The notes: generated from the sequence alone by a model not told the origin. DNA of 64,000 nucleotides from Actinomadura hibisca NBRC 15177 (GCF_001552635.1 NZ_BCRO01000024.1:1-64000); one strand, 5' to 3'. Shown: positions 37,043-51,370, numbered from the stretch's first letter. Translations and numbers: made by a program.

Positions 37043-38293
37043 TCAGGTGGTGGCGGGGAGCGGGACGGCGGGTGGCTTGAGCCGGGCCGCCACCAGGTCC
37101 CACACGGTGTCGGCCAGCGCCTCCTTGGGGCCGCGCGGGATCTCCGTCGGCGGCCCCTCGGCGGCCAGCACCACCGCGGCGTTGTCGGGGCGGCCGAAGG
37201 TGAGGTCGGCCCCCACCTGGTTGACCACCAGCAGGTCGGCGCCCTTGCGGGCCAGCTTGGCGCGGCCGTTGGCCAGCACGTCGTCGGTCTCGGCCGCGAA
37301 CCCCACCACGACCTGGTCGCCGCGCGGGCGCGCGCCCAGCTCGGCGAGGATGTCGGGGTTCTGCACCAGGCGGATCGGCTCGGGGCCGGTGCCCGGACTC
37401 TTCTTGATCTTGGAGTCGCGGTAGTCGGCGGGCCGGAAGTCGGCGACCGCGGCGGCCATCACGACCGCGTCGGCCTCGGCGGCCCCGGCGGGCCGCGCCG
37501 CCGCCAGCACCGCGGCGCGCATCTGCTCGGCCGACTCGACCCGCACCACCGTCGCGCCCGCCGGGTCGGGCAGCGCGACGTTGGCCGACACCAGCGTCAC
37601 CCGGGCGCCCCGCGCCACCGCCGTGCGGGCCAGGGCGTACCCCTGGAGCCCGGAGGAGCGGTTGCCGAGGAAGCGGACCGGGTCCAGCGCCTCGCGGGTG
37701 CCGCCGGCCGACACCACGACGTGCCGCCCGGCCAGGTCGTGGTCGACGCCGCCGCGCGCCAGCACCGCGCGCGCCACCTCGAACAGCTCGGCCGGGTCGG
37801 GCAGCCGCCCGGGGCCGGTGTCCTTGCCGGTCAGCCGCCCGGAGGCGGGCTCCACCACGATCGAGCCGCGGGCGCGCAGCGTCGCCACGTTCGCCTGGGT
37901 GGCGGGGTGCTCCCACATCTCGGTGTGCATGGCGGGCGCGAACACCACCGGGCAGCGCGCGGTCAGCAGGGTGTTGGTGAGCAGGTCGCCGGCCAGCCCG
38001 TGGGCGGCCCTGGCGAGCATGTCGGCGGTCGCGGGCGCGACGAACACCAGGTCGGCGTGCTGGCCGAGGCGCACGTGCGGGACCTCGGAGACCCCGTCCC
38101 ACACCTGGGTGGAGACGGGGTTGCCGGAGAGCGCGGCCCACGTGGGCTCGCCCACGAAGCGCAGCGCGTCGGCCGTGGGCACGACGTGCACGTCGTGCCC
38201 CGACTCGGTGAGCCGCCGCAGCAGCTCGCAGACCTTGTAGGCGGCGATGCCGGCGCTGACGCCGAGCACCACGCGGGGCTTGGGGGCTGTCAT
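37043..38293 (-). CDS. coaBC: Bifunctional phosphopantothenoylcysteine decarboxylase / phosphopantothenate-cysteine ligase
   Basis: 416 aa. The flavin decarboxylase half (CoaC) has VVLGVSAGIAAYK, the PAMHTEMWEHPA segment with the conserved His/Asn-equivalent region, and VEPASGRLTGKDTGPGRLP. The ligase half (CoaB) has VVSAGGTREALDPVRFLGNRSSG and MAAAVADFRP. Together they convert 4-phosphopantothenate to 4'-phosphopantetheine in coenzyme A synthesis. It lies 28 nt after rpoZ on the same strand. Nothing unusual noted. Confidence 0.96.
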   Translation of the reverse strand: MTAPKPRVVLGVSAGIAAYKVCELLRRLTESGHDVHVVPTADALRFVGEPTWAALSGNPVSTQVWDGVSEVPHVRLGQHADLVFVAPATADMLARAAHGLAGDLLTNTLLTARCPVVFAPAMHTEMWEHPATQANVATLRARGSIVVEPASGRLTGKDTGPGRLPDPAELFEVARAVLARGGVDHDLAGRHVVVSAGGTREALDPVRFLGNRSSGLQGYALARTAVARGARVTLVSANVALPDPAGATVVRVESAEQMRAAVLAAARPAGAAEADAVVMAAAVADFRPADYRDSKIKKSPGTGPEPIRLVQNPDILAELGARPRGDQVVVGFAAETDDVLANGRAKLARKGADLLVVNQVGADLTFGRPDNAAVVLAAEGPPTEIPRGPKEALADTVWDLVAARLKPPAVPLPATT

Positions 38294-38321
38294 GCGGCAG
38301 ACTCTAGAACGCCCGGAGCGC

Positions 38322-38576
38322 TCAGCCCTCGATCGGCTCGGCGTGCAGCAGGCCCTCGCGGGTCTCGCGCAGCGCGATCGACAGCGGCTTCTCCTGGACC
38401 TGCGTCTCCACGAGCGGGCCGACGTACTCCAGCAGGCCCTCGCCCAGCTGGGCGTAGTAGGCGTTGATCTGCCGGGCGCGCTTGGCCGCGATGCTCACGA
38501 GACCGTACTTGGTGTCGACGACCTCCAGGAGCTCGTCGATCGACGGGTTGGTGATGCCTTCACTGCTGGTCGCCAC
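38322..38576 (-). CDS. rpoZ: RNA polymerase omega subunit
   Basis: 84 aa. It matches actinobacterial omega: [29 protein letters not shown], then [19 protein letters not shown]. It stabilises the beta' subunit of RNA polymerase. The conserved gmk-rpoZ-coaBC order supports the call. Confidence 0.96.
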   Translation of the reverse strand: MATSSEGITNPSIDELLEVVDTKYGLVSIAAKRARQINAYYAQLGEGLLEYVGPLVETQVQEKPLSIALRETREGLLHAEPIEG

Positions 38577-38675
38577 GCGGTGGCCTTCCCCTAGGTAACG
38601 ATCCTCCGCCGCCGGACGCGGCGGGCGCCGTCGCGATCCCCGCCCGCCGGGGCGGGCGGAGCTGTCATCAACGAA

Positions 38676-39263
38676 TCAGCGGACAGCCATCAAGGTTAGC
38701 AGCTCGTGGCACACGTCCCGGACGGCCGTGTTGACCAGCGTGACGTCGAACTCCTTCTCGGCGGCCAGCTCCACGCGGGCGGCCTCCAGGCGGCGCTCGA
38801 TCACGTCGGGGGGCTCGGTGCCGCGGCCGGTGAGGCGGCGCACCAGCTCCTCCCACGAGGGCGGGGCGAGGAAGACGAGCCGGGCCTCGGGCATGGTCTC
38901 GCGGACCTGCCGGGCCCCCTGCAGGTCGATCTCCAGCAGCACGGCCTCGCCGCGGGCGAGCCGCTCCTCCACGGGCCCGCGCGGGGTGCCGTAGCGGTTG
39001 CCCGCGAACTCGGCCCACTCCAGCAGGTCCCCTTCGGCGATGAGCCGGTCGAAACCGGCGTCATCGACGAAGAAGTACTGCACACCGTGGACCTCGCCCG
39101 GCCGGGGGGACCGGGTGGTCACCGAGACCGACAGCCACACCTCGGGGTGCGCACGCCGGATCTCGGCGACGACCGTGCTCTTGCCGACGCCCGACGGCCC
39201 GGACAGGACCGTCAGCCGCCGCAGGAGCGGGTCATGCGGTGGGGAGCCGCCCGGCGCAGTCAT
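38676..39263 (-). CDS. gmk: Guanylate kinase
   Basis: 195 aa from the ATG at 39263. P-loop [15 protein letters not shown]-binding [34 protein letters not shown]; and [10 protein letters not shown]. It phosphorylates GMP to GDP. The N-terminal 14 residues before the P-loop are typical for actinobacteria. It lies 94 nt after mihF and 99 nt before rpoZ. The gene order mihF-gmk-rpoZ is conserved across actinobacteria. Confidence 0.96.
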   Translation of the reverse strand: MTAPGGSPPHDPLLRRLTVLSGPSGVGKSTVVAEIRRAHPEVWLSVSVTTRSPRPGEVHGVQYFFVDDAGFDRLIAEGDLLEWAEFAGNRYGTPRGPVEERLARGEAVLLEIDLQGARQVRETMPEARLVFLAPPSWEELVRRLTGRGTEPPDVIERRLEAARVELAAEKEFDVTLVNTAVRDVCHELLTLMAVR

Positions 39264-39357
39264 GGGTGCGCCGGGGCTGAACGAGATGGAGCCGGAGCCG
39301 GGCACACCCGGGCCGGCCGCGACGGCAGCACCGTCGCGCCCGTTCGCGGTTCGGGGG

Positions 39358-39684
39358 TCAGCGCTTTCCACTGTCTCCGAACTCACGCTCCAGGGAGGCG
39401 CGCTGGTTGGCGCCGAGGCCCCGCACGCGGCGGGACTCGGCGATACCGAGGCGCTCCATGATCTGCTTCGCACGGACCTTGCCCACGCCGGGCAGCGATT
39501 CCAGGAGGGCCGACACCTTCATCTTCCCGATGACGTCGTCGGTCTGCCCCTCCTTGAGAACCTCGGCAAGGGTGGTTCCCCCGTGCTTCAGCTTGTTCTT
39601 AACCTCGGCACGCTCCTTGCGGGCCTTGGCAGCCTTCTCAAGGGCTGCGGCGCGCTGTTCGGGGGTTAGGGGCGGAAGAGCCAC
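39358..39684 (-). CDS. mihF: Actinobacterial integration host factor (mIHF/sIHF)
   Basis: 108 aa, start GTG with TGAGGTGA upstream. It matches mIHF: a charged N-terminal helix ([17 protein letters not shown]), then a helix-two-turn-helix core with [39 protein letters not shown]. It is a nucleoid-associated DNA-bending protein, essential in mycobacteria and important for sporulation and secondary metabolism in Streptomyces. It lies between pyrF and gmk, the classical position. Confidence 0.96.
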   Translation of the reverse strand: MALPPLTPEQRAAALEKAAKARKERAEVKNKLKHGGTTLAEVLKEGQTDDVIGKMKVSALLESLPGVGKVRAKQIMERLGIAESRRVRGLGANQRASLEREFGDSGKR

Positions 39685-39742
39685 GCCGGGTCACCTCAGG
39701 TTTCCACTCGACGGAGTCGGACGGGTTCGGAAACTAGCGAGT

Positions 39743-39793
39743 TCACGCCCCATAAGGCAACGTGAAGTGCCGTTTAGCCCGCCACAAAATCAC
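39743..39793 (-). CDS. Possible 16-aa leader peptide upstream of mihF
   Basis: On the minus strand AAGGAG is followed 8-9 nt later by a GTG that opens MILWRAKRHFTLPYGA and a stop, 58 nt before the mihF start. The Shine-Dalgarno is better than that of mihF itself. The surrounding 334-nt gap between pyrF and mihF is AT-rich for this genome and otherwise holds only promoter sequence. Coding is unproven. Confidence 0.35.
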   Translation of the reverse strand: MILWRAKRHFTLPYGA

Positions 39794-40018
39794 GAAAATC
39801 ACTCCTTGAAGTGTCCTGAATACCGAGTGTACCCAACTCGGGCCCTTCCGGGGGTCGTTCCCGCGTCTTGCAGGGCATTCGCAAGATCGTCAAAAACCGC
39901 CCACACCGGCCCCGGAAATGTCACCCGGCACCCCTGTCACGTTCCGTCCCCGACCGAGCGGTCCGCGTGCGCTCCGCGCGGGCGCGCCGCCGGCCGCGCG
40001 GACCGAAAGCGATCTTGG

Positions 40019-40771
40019 TCACGTCCGGCGCGCGGGCCCCTCGGCGGAGCCGGGCCCGGCGGCCGGGGCGGCCCGCTCCGGCCGCCGCCGCAGCGCCGCC
40101 GCGAGGGCCGCCGCGGCGGCCCCGGGGTCGGGCGCGCCGGTGATCGGGCGGCCGATCACGAGGAGGTCGGCCCCGGCGGACAGGGCGGCCTCGGGGGTGG
40201 CGATGCGCGTCTGATCGTGTGAGGCGGCCCCTGCGGGCCGAACACCCGGTGTGATGAGGGTGATACCGGGTCCGACCTCCGCGCGGACGGCAGCGGCCTC
40301 CTGAGGCGAGCAGACCAGGGCCCGCGCGCCCGCCCCGACCGACAGGGCCGCCAGGCGGCGCACCGCGTCGGAGGCGGGGCCCGCCATGCCGAGGGCGGCG
40401 AGGTCGGCGTCACCCAGGGAGGTGAGGACCGTCACCGCGGCGACGGTGGTCTCGGGGGCGGCCTCGACGGCCTCGCGGATCATGGCGGGGCCGCCGGCGG
40501 CGTGCACGGTCAGGTAGGCGGGCTTGAGGCGCGCGACGGCGCGGGCCGCGCCGCGCACGGTGGCCGGGATGTCGTGCAGCTTCAGGTCGAGGAAGACCTG
40601 CACGCGGCTCGCGCCGCGCACGCTGGCGACCACGTCGGGGCCGTAGCGCAGGTACAGCTCCAGGCCGACCTTGACGGTGCTGACGTGCGGGGTGACCAGG
40701 CTCGCCCAGCGGGCGGCGGTCTCCAGGTCGGGCGCGTCCAGCGCGACGGCGATGGGGGCGGTGGCGGTCAC
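40019..40771 (-). CDS. pyrF: Orotidine-5'-phosphate decarboxylase (type 2)
   Basis: 250 aa from a GTG at 40771 that overlaps the pyrD stop by 4 nt. The decarboxylase motif is [14 protein letters not shown] (Asp-x-Lys-x-x-Asp), with [17 protein letters not shown] at the N-terminus and [11 protein letters not shown] and [14 protein letters not shown] near the end. The last 30 residues ([23 protein letters not shown]) are a low-complexity extension. It makes UMP from OMP and is the last gene of the pyr operon. Confidence 0.95.
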   Translation of the reverse strand: MTATAPIAVALDAPDLETAARWASLVTPHVSTVKVGLELYLRYGPDVVASVRGASRVQVFLDLKLHDIPATVRGAARAVARLKPAYLTVHAAGGPAMIREAVEAAPETTVAAVTVLTSLGDADLAALGMAGPASDAVRRLAALSVGAGARALVCSPQEAAAVRAEVGPGITLITPGVRPAGAASHDQTRIATPEAALSAGADLLVIGRPITGAPDPGAAAAALAAALRRRPERAAPAAGPGSAEGPARRT

Positions 40772-41790
40772 GGGGTCGTCTCCTTGCTGCTGTCCCCCGC
40801 CGCGACGGCCGCCGGGGCGGCCTCGGCGGCCGGCGGCTCGGGCCGCACCTGCGGCGGGACGTATCCGGCGGGTTTGTGGGCGAGCCCGACCGCGTCGGCC
40901 AGCCGCATCTTGCGGGCGGCGAGGGCGTCCTCCAGCTCGCGCAGCACGCGGGTGGCGGCGCCCGGCTCGTGGAACAGCGCGGTGCCGACGGCCACGGCCG
41001 ACGCCCCGGCGAGCACGAACTCCAGCGCGTCCAGGCCGGAGGCGACGCCGCCGACGCCGACGATCGGCACGTCCGGCAGCGCGGCGTGCACCTGGTAGAC
41101 GCAGCGCACCGCGATCGGCCGCACCGCGGGCCCCGACAGGCCGCCCGACACGCCGGTGAGGGCGGGCCGCAGGGTGCCGGTGTCGATCGCCATGCCGTCC
41201 ACGGTGTTGATCAGCGTGAGGCCGTCGGCGCCCGCGTCGGCGCAGGCCAGCGCGACGGTGACGATGTCGGTGACGTCGGGGGCGAGCTTGGCCAGCACCG
41301 GGACGCCGGGCTTGGCGTGGGCGCGCACCGCGCGCACCGCGGCGGCGGCCGCGCCGGGGTGCCAGGCGAACATGCGGCCGCGGTCGGCGACGTTGGGGCA
41401 GGCGGTGTTGACCTCGATGGCGGCGACGCCGGACACCCCGCGCAGCCGCCGGGCCAGCTCGGCGAACTCCTCGACGCTGTTGCCCGCGACCGACACGACG
41501 GTGCGGATCTCCTGCTCGTGCAGCCAGGGCAGGTCGCGCTCCAGGAAGCCCTCGACGCCGGGGCCGGGCAGGCCCATGGCGGTGAGCAGGCCGCTGGGGG
41601 CCTCGGCGGCGCGCGGCGTGGGCCGCCCGGCGCGCGGCTGGGTCATCACCGAGGTGGTGACGAACGCGCCGAGCCGGGTCAGGTCGCAGAACGGGGCCAG
41701 CTCGCGGCCGGTCCCGCCGCACCCGGAGGCGGTCAGCACGGGGTTGGGCAGCTCCAGCGACCCGATCCGGGTCGTCATCCGGTCGCTCAC
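40768..41790 (-). CDS. pyrD: Dihydroorotate dehydrogenase, class 1B catalytic subunit
   Basis: 340 aa. FMN-barrel features: [49 protein letters not shown] with the class-1 catalytic Cys, and [23 protein letters not shown]. The pairing with PyrK immediately upstream marks a class 1B, NAD-linked enzyme instead of the membrane-bound class 2. The final 30 residues ([17 protein letters not shown]) are low-complexity. It overlaps pyrF by 4 nt and lies 67 nt after pyrK. Confidence 0.94.
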   Translation of the reverse strand: MSDRMTTRIGSLELPNPVLTASGCGGTGRELAPFCDLTRLGAFVTTSVMTQPRAGRPTPRAAEAPSGLLTAMGLPGPGVEGFLERDLPWLHEQEIRTVVSVAGNSVEEFAELARRLRGVSGVAAIEVNTACPNVADRGRMFAWHPGAAAAAVRAVRAHAKPGVPVLAKLAPDVTDIVTVALACADAGADGLTLINTVDGMAIDTGTLRPALTGVSGGLSGPAVRPIAVRCVYQVHAALPDVPIVGVGGVASGLDALEFVLAGASAVAVGTALFHEPGAATRVLRELEDALAARKMRLADAVGLAHKPAGYVPPQVRPEPPAAEAAPAAVAAGDSSKETTP

Positions 41791-41857
41791 TGCGCCTCCT
41801 CGCCCAGCGGCTCGAAGACCCGTTCGCGGGGCTGCCGTGTTGACTGGTTCGCTCCGC

Positions 41858-42745
41858 TCACTTGGAGCCCCCTTCCGAGGCGCTGAGGACGCGCGGCGCG
41901 CCGAGCGCGTCGAACGGGATCGTGCCGAGGTCGCCCCACCGGACGCGGTCGCCGCGCAGCACCGGCCCGTCGTGGCAGGCCCGCACCATGCGGGTGACGC
42001 CGTCCTCGCCGTGGACCGGCAGCACGCAGGTCATGCAGACGCCGATGCCGCACGCGCCGGTCTGCTGGAGGAACTCCTCCACCGACACCTGCGAGGGCAG
42101 CCCGTACTCCCCGGCGACCTGGGTGACCGCGCTGAGCAGGCTGGTGGGGCCGCAGCCGTAGACGACGTCGGCGCCGGTCTCCTGGATGACGCGGGGCAGC
42201 ACCTCGCGGACGCCCGCGCGCTCGCCCATGGTGCCGTCGCGGGTGGTGACGGTGGCCGAGTCGCCGATGCGCTGGGCCATCCGGGAGCCGAACACCTGCC
42301 GGGAGGTCGGGCCGCCGAGCACGAAGTGCACCTGGCAGCCGCGCCGGTGCAGGATGTCGGCCAGCGCGAACAGCGCCGCGCCGCCGGGGCCGCCGCCCAC
42401 CAGCAGGCAGTTGACGGGGTCGCGGGGCAGCCGGAACGGGCGGCCGAGGGGCCCCAGGACGTCGATCTGGTCGCGGGCGCGGCGGCCGGCCAGCCAGGCG
42501 GTGCCGGGCTCGGTGTCGGCGAAGACCAGCTCGACGGTGCCGCCGTAGTCGGACTTCACCTCGTACACGCCGAAGCAGCGCCGCACCAGCCGGCCCGAGT
42601 GCGCGTCGCCGATCGCGACCGCCACGAACTGGCCGGGCCGGAACCGCTCGGCGATGGCCGGCGCCACCAGCGTGATCGCGTGGTAGTCCTGCACCTGGCG
42701 GACCGTCAGTACCGTCGCCGACGTCTGCACCGGTGTGTCGGACAC
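41858..42745 (-). CDS. pyrK: Dihydroorotate dehydrogenase electron-transfer subunit
   Basis: 295 aa from a GTG at 42745 (GGGAG just upstream); an ATG at 42766 would start only 5 nt after a strong hairpin and has no ribosome-binding site. The ferredoxin-reductase fold has FRPGQFVAVAIGD (FAD), LLVGGGPGGAALFALA (NAD) and a C-terminal cysteine cluster ACGIGVCMTCVLP...RAC for a 2Fe-2S centre. It passes electrons from dihydroorotate via FAD to NAD+. It is the first gene after the hairpin that follows carB. Confidence 0.93.
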   Translation of the reverse strand: MSDTPVQTSATVLTVRQVQDYHAITLVAPAIAERFRPGQFVAVAIGDAHSGRLVRRCFGVYEVKSDYGGTVELVFADTEPGTAWLAGRRARDQIDVLGPLGRPFRLPRDPVNCLLVGGGPGGAALFALADILHRRGCQVHFVLGGPTSRQVFGSRMAQRIGDSATVTTRDGTMGERAGVREVLPRVIQETGADVVYGCGPTSLLSAVTQVAGEYGLPSQVSVEEFLQQTGACGIGVCMTCVLPVHGEDGVTRMVRACHDGPVLRGDRVRWGDLGTIPFDALGAPRVLSASEGGSK

Positions 42746-42770
42746 CCGTCTCCCTCTCGTCGTCATGTGG

Positions 42771-42812
42771 CCGGCCCGGCGGCGGGACCGCGTGGTCCCG
42801 CCGCCGGGCCGG
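42771..42812 (-). terminator. 19-bp perfect hairpin between carB and pyrK
   Basis: Arms CCGGCCCGGCGGCGGGACC and GGTCCCGCCGCCGGGCCGG flank GCGT. It begins 17 nt after the carB stop and ends 26 nt before the pyrK GTG, with no T-run. It could be an internal (partial) terminator or an mRNA processing or stability element that sets the ratio of carAB to pyrKDF transcripts. Confidence 0.65.
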
Positions 42813-42828
42813 CCTCGTCAGCCGGGCC

Positions 42829-46178
<3,350 letters not shown>

Positions 46179-46179
<1 letters not shown>

Positions 46180-47300
46180 TACTTGGACGCCTCCATGATC
46201 TCGCAGAACTGATCGAAGAGGCCGGTGGCGTCGTGGGGGCCCGCCGCCGCTTCAGGATGGTACTGAACGGAGAACGCGGGCCGGTCGAGCAGGCGCAGGC
46301 CCTCCACGCAGCCGTCGTTCAGGTTGACGTGGCTGACCTCGGCGCGGCCGTAGGCGGTGTCGAAGGGGCCCTCGACCGGCGCGTCCACCGCGAAGCCGTG
46401 GTTGTGCGCGGACACGTCCACCTTGCCGGTGCGCCTGTCCTGCACCGGCTGGTTGATGCCCCGGTGACCGAAGCGCAGCTTGTAGGTGCCGAGGCCGAGC
46501 GCGCGCCCGAAGATCTGGTTGCCGAAGCAGATGCCGAAGAACGGCTTCCCGGCGTCCAGCACGCCGCGCAGCGCGGTGACGGGGCCCTCGGCGGCGGCGG
46601 GGTCGCCGGGCCCGTTGGAGAAGAACACCCCGTCCGGGCCCAGCGCGAGGATGTCCTCGGCGGTCGCGGTGGCGGGCAGGACGTGCACCTCGCAGCCGCG
46701 CTCGGCCATGCGGTGCGGCGTCATCGACTTGATGCCGAGGTCCACCGCCGCGACGGTGTAGCGCTTCTCGCCGATCGCCGGGACGACGTAGGGCTCGGTG
46801 GTGGCGACCTCGCGGGCGAGGTCGGAGCCCTCCATCTTCGGGCTGGCCAGCACCTTCGCCACCAGGTCCTCGGCGGACGCCGTGGCGGCGGGCCCGCTGA
46901 AGATCCCGGCGCGCATCGCGCCGCGGTCGCGCAGGTGGCGGGTCAGGGCGCGGGTGCCGGGGATCGCGATCCCGACCACGCCCTGGGCGCGCAGGGCCGA
47001 GCCGAGCGACCCGGTGGCGCGCCAGTTGGAGGCGACGCGGGCCGGCTCGCGGACCACGTACCCGGCGACCTGGATGCGCGCGGACTCGGGGTCCTCGTCG
47101 TTGACGCCGGTGTTGCCGATGTGGGGGGCGGTCATCGCCACGATCTGCCGGGCGTAGGAGGGGTCGGTGAGGGTCTCCTGGTAGCCGGTCATGCCGGTGT
47201 TGAAGACGATCTCGCCGAAGGTCTCCCCCTCGGCCCCGTAGCCGACCCCGTGGAAGGTCCTGCCGTCTTCGAGGACCAGTACTGCGGGGGGTGGGGTCAC
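46179..47300 (-). CDS. carA: Carbamoyl-phosphate synthase small subunit (glutaminase)
   Basis: 373 aa from a GTG at 47300 overlapping the pyrC stop by 4 nt. The N-terminal domain starts [21 protein letters not shown] and [21 protein letters not shown]. The class I glutamine amidotransferase domain has [29 protein letters not shown] with the nucleophilic Cys, and [11 protein letters not shown] with the catalytic His-x-Glu. It supplies ammonia to CarB through an internal tunnel. Nothing unusual. Confidence 0.97.
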
Positions 47301-48583
47301 TGGAGCTTTCCTTCCAGAACGGTCGGCCGGCCGCGCAGGAACGTCGCGACGACGCGGCCGGGCAGCTCCAGCCCCGCGAACGGGGTGTTGCGGCTCTTGG
47401 AGGCCATCGCCGTGGGGTCCACCGCGCGGCGCGGCGACGGGTCGTACAGCGTGATGTTGGCGGGCGAGCCGGCCTCCAGCGGACGACCCTGTCCGCTCAG
47501 GCGGCCGATGCGGGCGGGCGCGGCCGACATGCGGTCGGCGACCCCGGCCCAGTCCAGCAGGTCGGTGTCGACCATGGCCTCCTGGACGACCGACAGCGCG
47601 GTCTCCAGGCCGATCATGCCCATGGCGGCCACGGCCCACTCGGTCTCCTTGGCCTCCACCGGGTGCGGCGCGTGGTCGGTGGCGACGCAGTCGATGGTGC
47701 CGTCGGCGAGGGCGTGCCGCAGCGCGGTGACGTCGTCGGCGGTGCGCAGCGGCGGGTTCACCTTGAAGACCGGGTCGTAGGACCCGGCCCGGGTGTCGTT
47801 CAGCAGCAGGTGGTGCGGGGTGACCTCGGCGGTGACCGGGCAGCCCTTGCTCTTGGCCCAGCGGATGATCTCCACCGAGCCGGCCGTGGACACGTGGCAG
47901 ATGTGCAGCCGCGAGCCGACGTGCTGGGCCAGCAGCACGTCCCGGGCGATGATCGCCTCCTCGGCGACCGCGGGCCAGCCGCGCATGCCGAGCGCGGCCG
48001 ACATCTCGCCCTCGTTCATCTGCGCGCCCTCGGTGAGGCGCGGCTCCTGGGCGTGCTGGGCGACCACGCCGTCGAACGCCTTGACGTACTCCAGCGCCCG
48101 CCGCATGATCACCGCGTCCGAGACGCAGTGGCCGTCGTCGGAGAAGACGCGAACGCGGGCGGCCGAGTCGGCCATCGCGCCGAGCTCGGCGAGCTGCTCG
48201 CCCGCGATGCCGCGGGTGACCGCGCCGACCGGCTGGACGTCGCAGTACCCGGCCTCGCGGCCCAGGCGCCAGACCTGCTCGACCACGCCCGCGGTGTCGG
48301 CGACCGGGTCGGTGTTGGCCATGGCGTGCACGGCGGTGTAGCCGCCCATGGCGGCGGCGCGGGTGCCGGACTCGACGGTCTCGGCGTCCTCGCGGCCGGG
48401 CTCGCGCAGGTGGGTGTGCAGGTCCACCAGGCCGGGCAGGGCGACCAGGCCGGTGGCGTCCACGACCTGCGCGCCGGCGGCGTCGAGGTCCGGGCCGATC
48501 TCGGCGATCGCGCCGTCGCGGACCAGGATGTCGGCGGGGTCCCCGCCCAGGATGCGGGCGTTCTTGATGACGTAGGTGCTCAC
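47297..48583 (-). CDS. pyrC: Dihydroorotase (class I)
   Basis: 428 aa from a GTG at 48583 overlapping the pyrB stop by 4 nt (GTGA). Metal-site motifs are [13 protein letters not shown] (HxH), [38 protein letters not shown] and [16 protein letters not shown]. It cyclises carbamoyl aspartate to dihydroorotate. No small membrane-protein gene separates it from carA, unlike in some Streptomyces. Confidence 0.97.
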   Translation of the reverse strand: MSTYVIKNARILGGDPADILVRDGAIAEIGPDLDAAGAQVVDATGLVALPGLVDLHTHLREPGREDAETVESGTRAAAMGGYTAVHAMANTDPVADTAGVVEQVWRLGREAGYCDVQPVGAVTRGIAGEQLAELGAMADSAARVRVFSDDGHCVSDAVIMRRALEYVKAFDGVVAQHAQEPRLTEGAQMNEGEMSAALGMRGWPAVAEEAIIARDVLLAQHVGSRLHICHVSTAGSVEIIRWAKSKGCPVTAEVTPHHLLLNDTRAGSYDPVFKVNPPLRTADDVTALRHALADGTIDCVATDHAPHPVEAKETEWAVAAMGMIGLETALSVVQEAMVDTDLLDWAGVADRMSAAPARIGRLSGQGRPLEAGSPANITLYDPSPRRAVDPTAMASKSRNTPFAGLELPGRVVATFLRGRPTVLEGKLQ

Positions 48584-49521
48584 TCGGAGACCTCCTTGCC
48601 GATGGCAGGCTCGGAACCGCCGAGCAGCAGGTACAGGACGGCCATGCGGGCGCTGACGCCGTTGGCGACCTGCTCGACGATGGTCGAGCGGACCGAGTCG
48701 GCGACCTCGGCGGCGATCTCGACGCCGCGGTTCATCGGGCCGGGGTGCATGACGATGGCGTGCTCGGGCAGCACGTTCATGCGCGCCACGTCCAGGCCGT
48801 AGCGGCGGCTGTACTCGCGCACGGTCGGGAAGTAGGAGGCGTTCATGCGCTCGTGCTGGACGCGCAGCATCATCACCACGTCGCTCTTGGGCAGCACCGC
48901 GTCCAGGTCGTAGGAGACCTCGCACGGCCAGGTGTCGATCGCGACCGGCAGCAGGGTCGGCGGGGCGACCACGGTGACCTCGGCGCCCAGGGTGTCCAGC
49001 AGCAGCACGTTGGAGCGTGCCACACGGCTGTGCAGCACGTCGCCGACGATGGTGACCTTGCGGCCCTCCAGCCCGCCGAGGCGGCGGCGCATGGTGAAGG
49101 CGTCCAGCAGGGCCTGGGTGGGGTGCTCGTGGGTGCCGTCGCCGGCGTTCACCACGCTGCCCTGCACCCAGTTGGCCAGCCGGTGCGGCGCGCCGGAGGC
49201 GCTGTGCCGGATGACGACGCCGTCGGCGCCCATCGCCTCCAGGGTGAGCGCGGTGTCCTTCAGGCTCTCGCCCTTGGAGACGCTGGAGCCCTTGGCGGAG
49301 AAGTTGATGACGTCGGCCGACAGCCGCTTGGCGGCGGCCTCGAACGAGATGCGGGTGCGGGTGGAGTCCTCGAAGAAGAGGTTGACCACGGTGCGGCCGC
49401 GCAGGGTGGGCAGCTTCTTGATGGAGCGGCCGGAGATCCGGTCGAGTTCCTCGGCGGTGTCGAGGATGAGCAGGGCGTCGTCCTTGGTGAGGTCGGCCGC
49501 CGAGATGAGGTGACGCTTCAC
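48580..49521 (-). CDS. pyrB: Aspartate carbamoyltransferase catalytic subunit
   Basis: 313 aa, GTG start directly abutting the pyrR stop codon; GGGGAG lies inside the pyrR tail as its ribosome-binding site. Motifs are [20 protein letters not shown] (carbamoyl-phosphate site), [29 protein letters not shown] and [13 protein letters not shown]. It condenses carbamoyl phosphate with aspartate. No regulatory pyrI gene follows, as expected outside enteric bacteria. Confidence 0.97.
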   Translation of the reverse strand: MKRHLISAADLTKDDALLILDTAEELDRISGRSIKKLPTLRGRTVVNLFFEDSTRTRISFEAAAKRLSADVINFSAKGSSVSKGESLKDTALTLEAMGADGVVIRHSASGAPHRLANWVQGSVVNAGDGTHEHPTQALLDAFTMRRRLGGLEGRKVTIVGDVLHSRVARSNVLLLDTLGAEVTVVAPPTLLPVAIDTWPCEVSYDLDAVLPKSDVVMMLRVQHERMNASYFPTVREYSRRYGLDVARMNVLPEHAIVMHPGPMNRGVEIAAEVADSVRSTIVEQVANGVSARMAVLYLLLGGSEPAIGKEVSE

Positions 49522-50235
<714 letters not shown>

Positions 50236-50455
50236 TTAAAGGACGCCTTGTCCCCCTCACCGTAGCAGTGAACCCTCCCTGCCCAGTACCCGGCCCGGAC
50301 AACGTCTTGCCTGGTGAGAGGGGTCACACTGGGAAGATCGCGAGGGCGCGCGCGAGGCCGTCGCAGGGCCCGGGACGCCCTGCGCGCGGGGGTTGGCGGC
50401 GATCCGGACGGCCCGGATCGAGACCGGTAGATTCGACCGCTTTTTTCCAATCGGC

Positions 50456-50496
50456 TTGACCTGAGGCCGTCACCGTTTTACCGTCACTGTCCGTAA
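50456..50496 (+). promoter_or_regulatory. bldD promoter with BldD-box-like site
   Basis: TTGACC (50456-50461) and TACCGT (50479-50484) are 17 nt apart, a good housekeeping-sigma promoter. TCACTGTCCGTAA (50484-50496) overlaps the -10/+1 region and fits the BldD-box palindrome TnACnCwGnGTnA at 7 of 9 fixed positions, suggesting the autoregulation known for bldD in Streptomyces. The 50158-50609 gap otherwise holds only the pyr leader. Confidence 0.6.
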
Positions 50497-50609
50497 CCAT
50501 CCCTGGAGACGGACTCCGGCGGCCGAATGGCCCATGGAACCGCCTCCCCCCGGAACAAGATCCGGGGGCCAGTTTTAACGACGACGAAGTGAGCCTGGGG
50601 GGCCGCAAA

Positions 50610-51104
50610 ATGCCGTCTGAATACGCTAAGGCTCTCGGCGCGCGCCTGCGCGCCATCCGCACCCAGCAGGGGCTGTCCCTGCACGGTGTGGAGGAGAAGT
50701 CCCGCGGCCGCTGGAAGGCCGTCGTCGTGGGTTCGTACGAGCGGGGCGACCGCGCCGTCACCGTTCAGAAGCTGGCCGAGCTCGCCGATTTCTACGGCGT
50801 GCCGGTCTCCGAGTTGCTGCCCGGCGGAGCCGCGCCGAGCCCGCTCGGGCCTACGCCCAAGCTCGTCATCGACCTTGAGCGCCTGCAGCAGCTTCCGAAG
50901 GACAAGGCCGGTCCCCTCGCCCGCTACGCCGCGACGATCCAGAGCCAGCGGGGCGACTACAACGGAAAGGTCCTGTCGATCCGTCAGGAGGACCTGCGTT
51001 CGCTCGCGGTCATCTATGACAAGTCCCCGACCGAGCTGACCGAGGAGCTGATCGGCTGGGGCGTCCTGGACCCGGAGGCGCGCCGCGCCGTCGAGTCCTT
51101 CTGA
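50610..51104 (+). CDS. bldD: Developmental regulator BldD
   Basis: 164 aa from the ATG at 50610, giving the family start MPSEYAKALGARLRAIRTQQG; a GTG at 50589 would add seven residues. The N-terminal XRE helix-turn-helix includes SLHGVEEKSRGRWKAVVVGSYERG. The C-terminal domain keeps the cyclic-di-GMP signature: Arg114-Gly-Asp116 and Arg125-Gln-Glu-Asp128 (RGD-x8-RxxD). BldD with c-di-GMP represses sporulation genes during vegetative growth. It is divergent from pyrR. Confidence 0.97.
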   Translation: MPSEYAKALGARLRAIRTQQGLSLHGVEEKSRGRWKAVVVGSYERGDRAVTVQKLAELADFYGVPVSELLPGGAAPSPLGPTPKLVIDLERLQQLPKDKAGPLARYAATIQSQRGDYNGKVLSIRQEDLRSLAVIYDKSPTELTEELIGWGVLDPEARRAVESF

Positions 51105-51132
51105 TTCCGTCCATTCCATCCGCACACGTGTT

Positions 51133-51169
51133 CGGGCCCCGGCAGGCGAATTCCGCCCGCCGGGGCCCG
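51133..51169 (+). terminator. bldD terminator hairpin
   Basis: CGGGCCCCGGC...GCCGGGGCCCG arms, extended by GGCG/CGCC after a one-base mismatch, lie 29 nt after the bldD stop. No T-run. The rest of the 51105-51370 gap shows nothing recognisable. Confidence 0.75.
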
Positions 51170-51370
51170 AGCGCGTTCGCCGCCCTTTCCGCCTCGTTTC
51201 TCCGGCCCCGGCGGCGCTTTCCGGACAAGTCATGCCACCGCTGCCCCAGCGGGGTTCTGTGGTCTCACCCAGCGTTACGGGGTGCTCGGAACCGGTCGCT
51301 GGGCACCGGTTAGAGTCGTAGCAGGATGCCGGTTTCCGGGTGTCCGCAATAGGTTTCGGCTGAACGCCGG

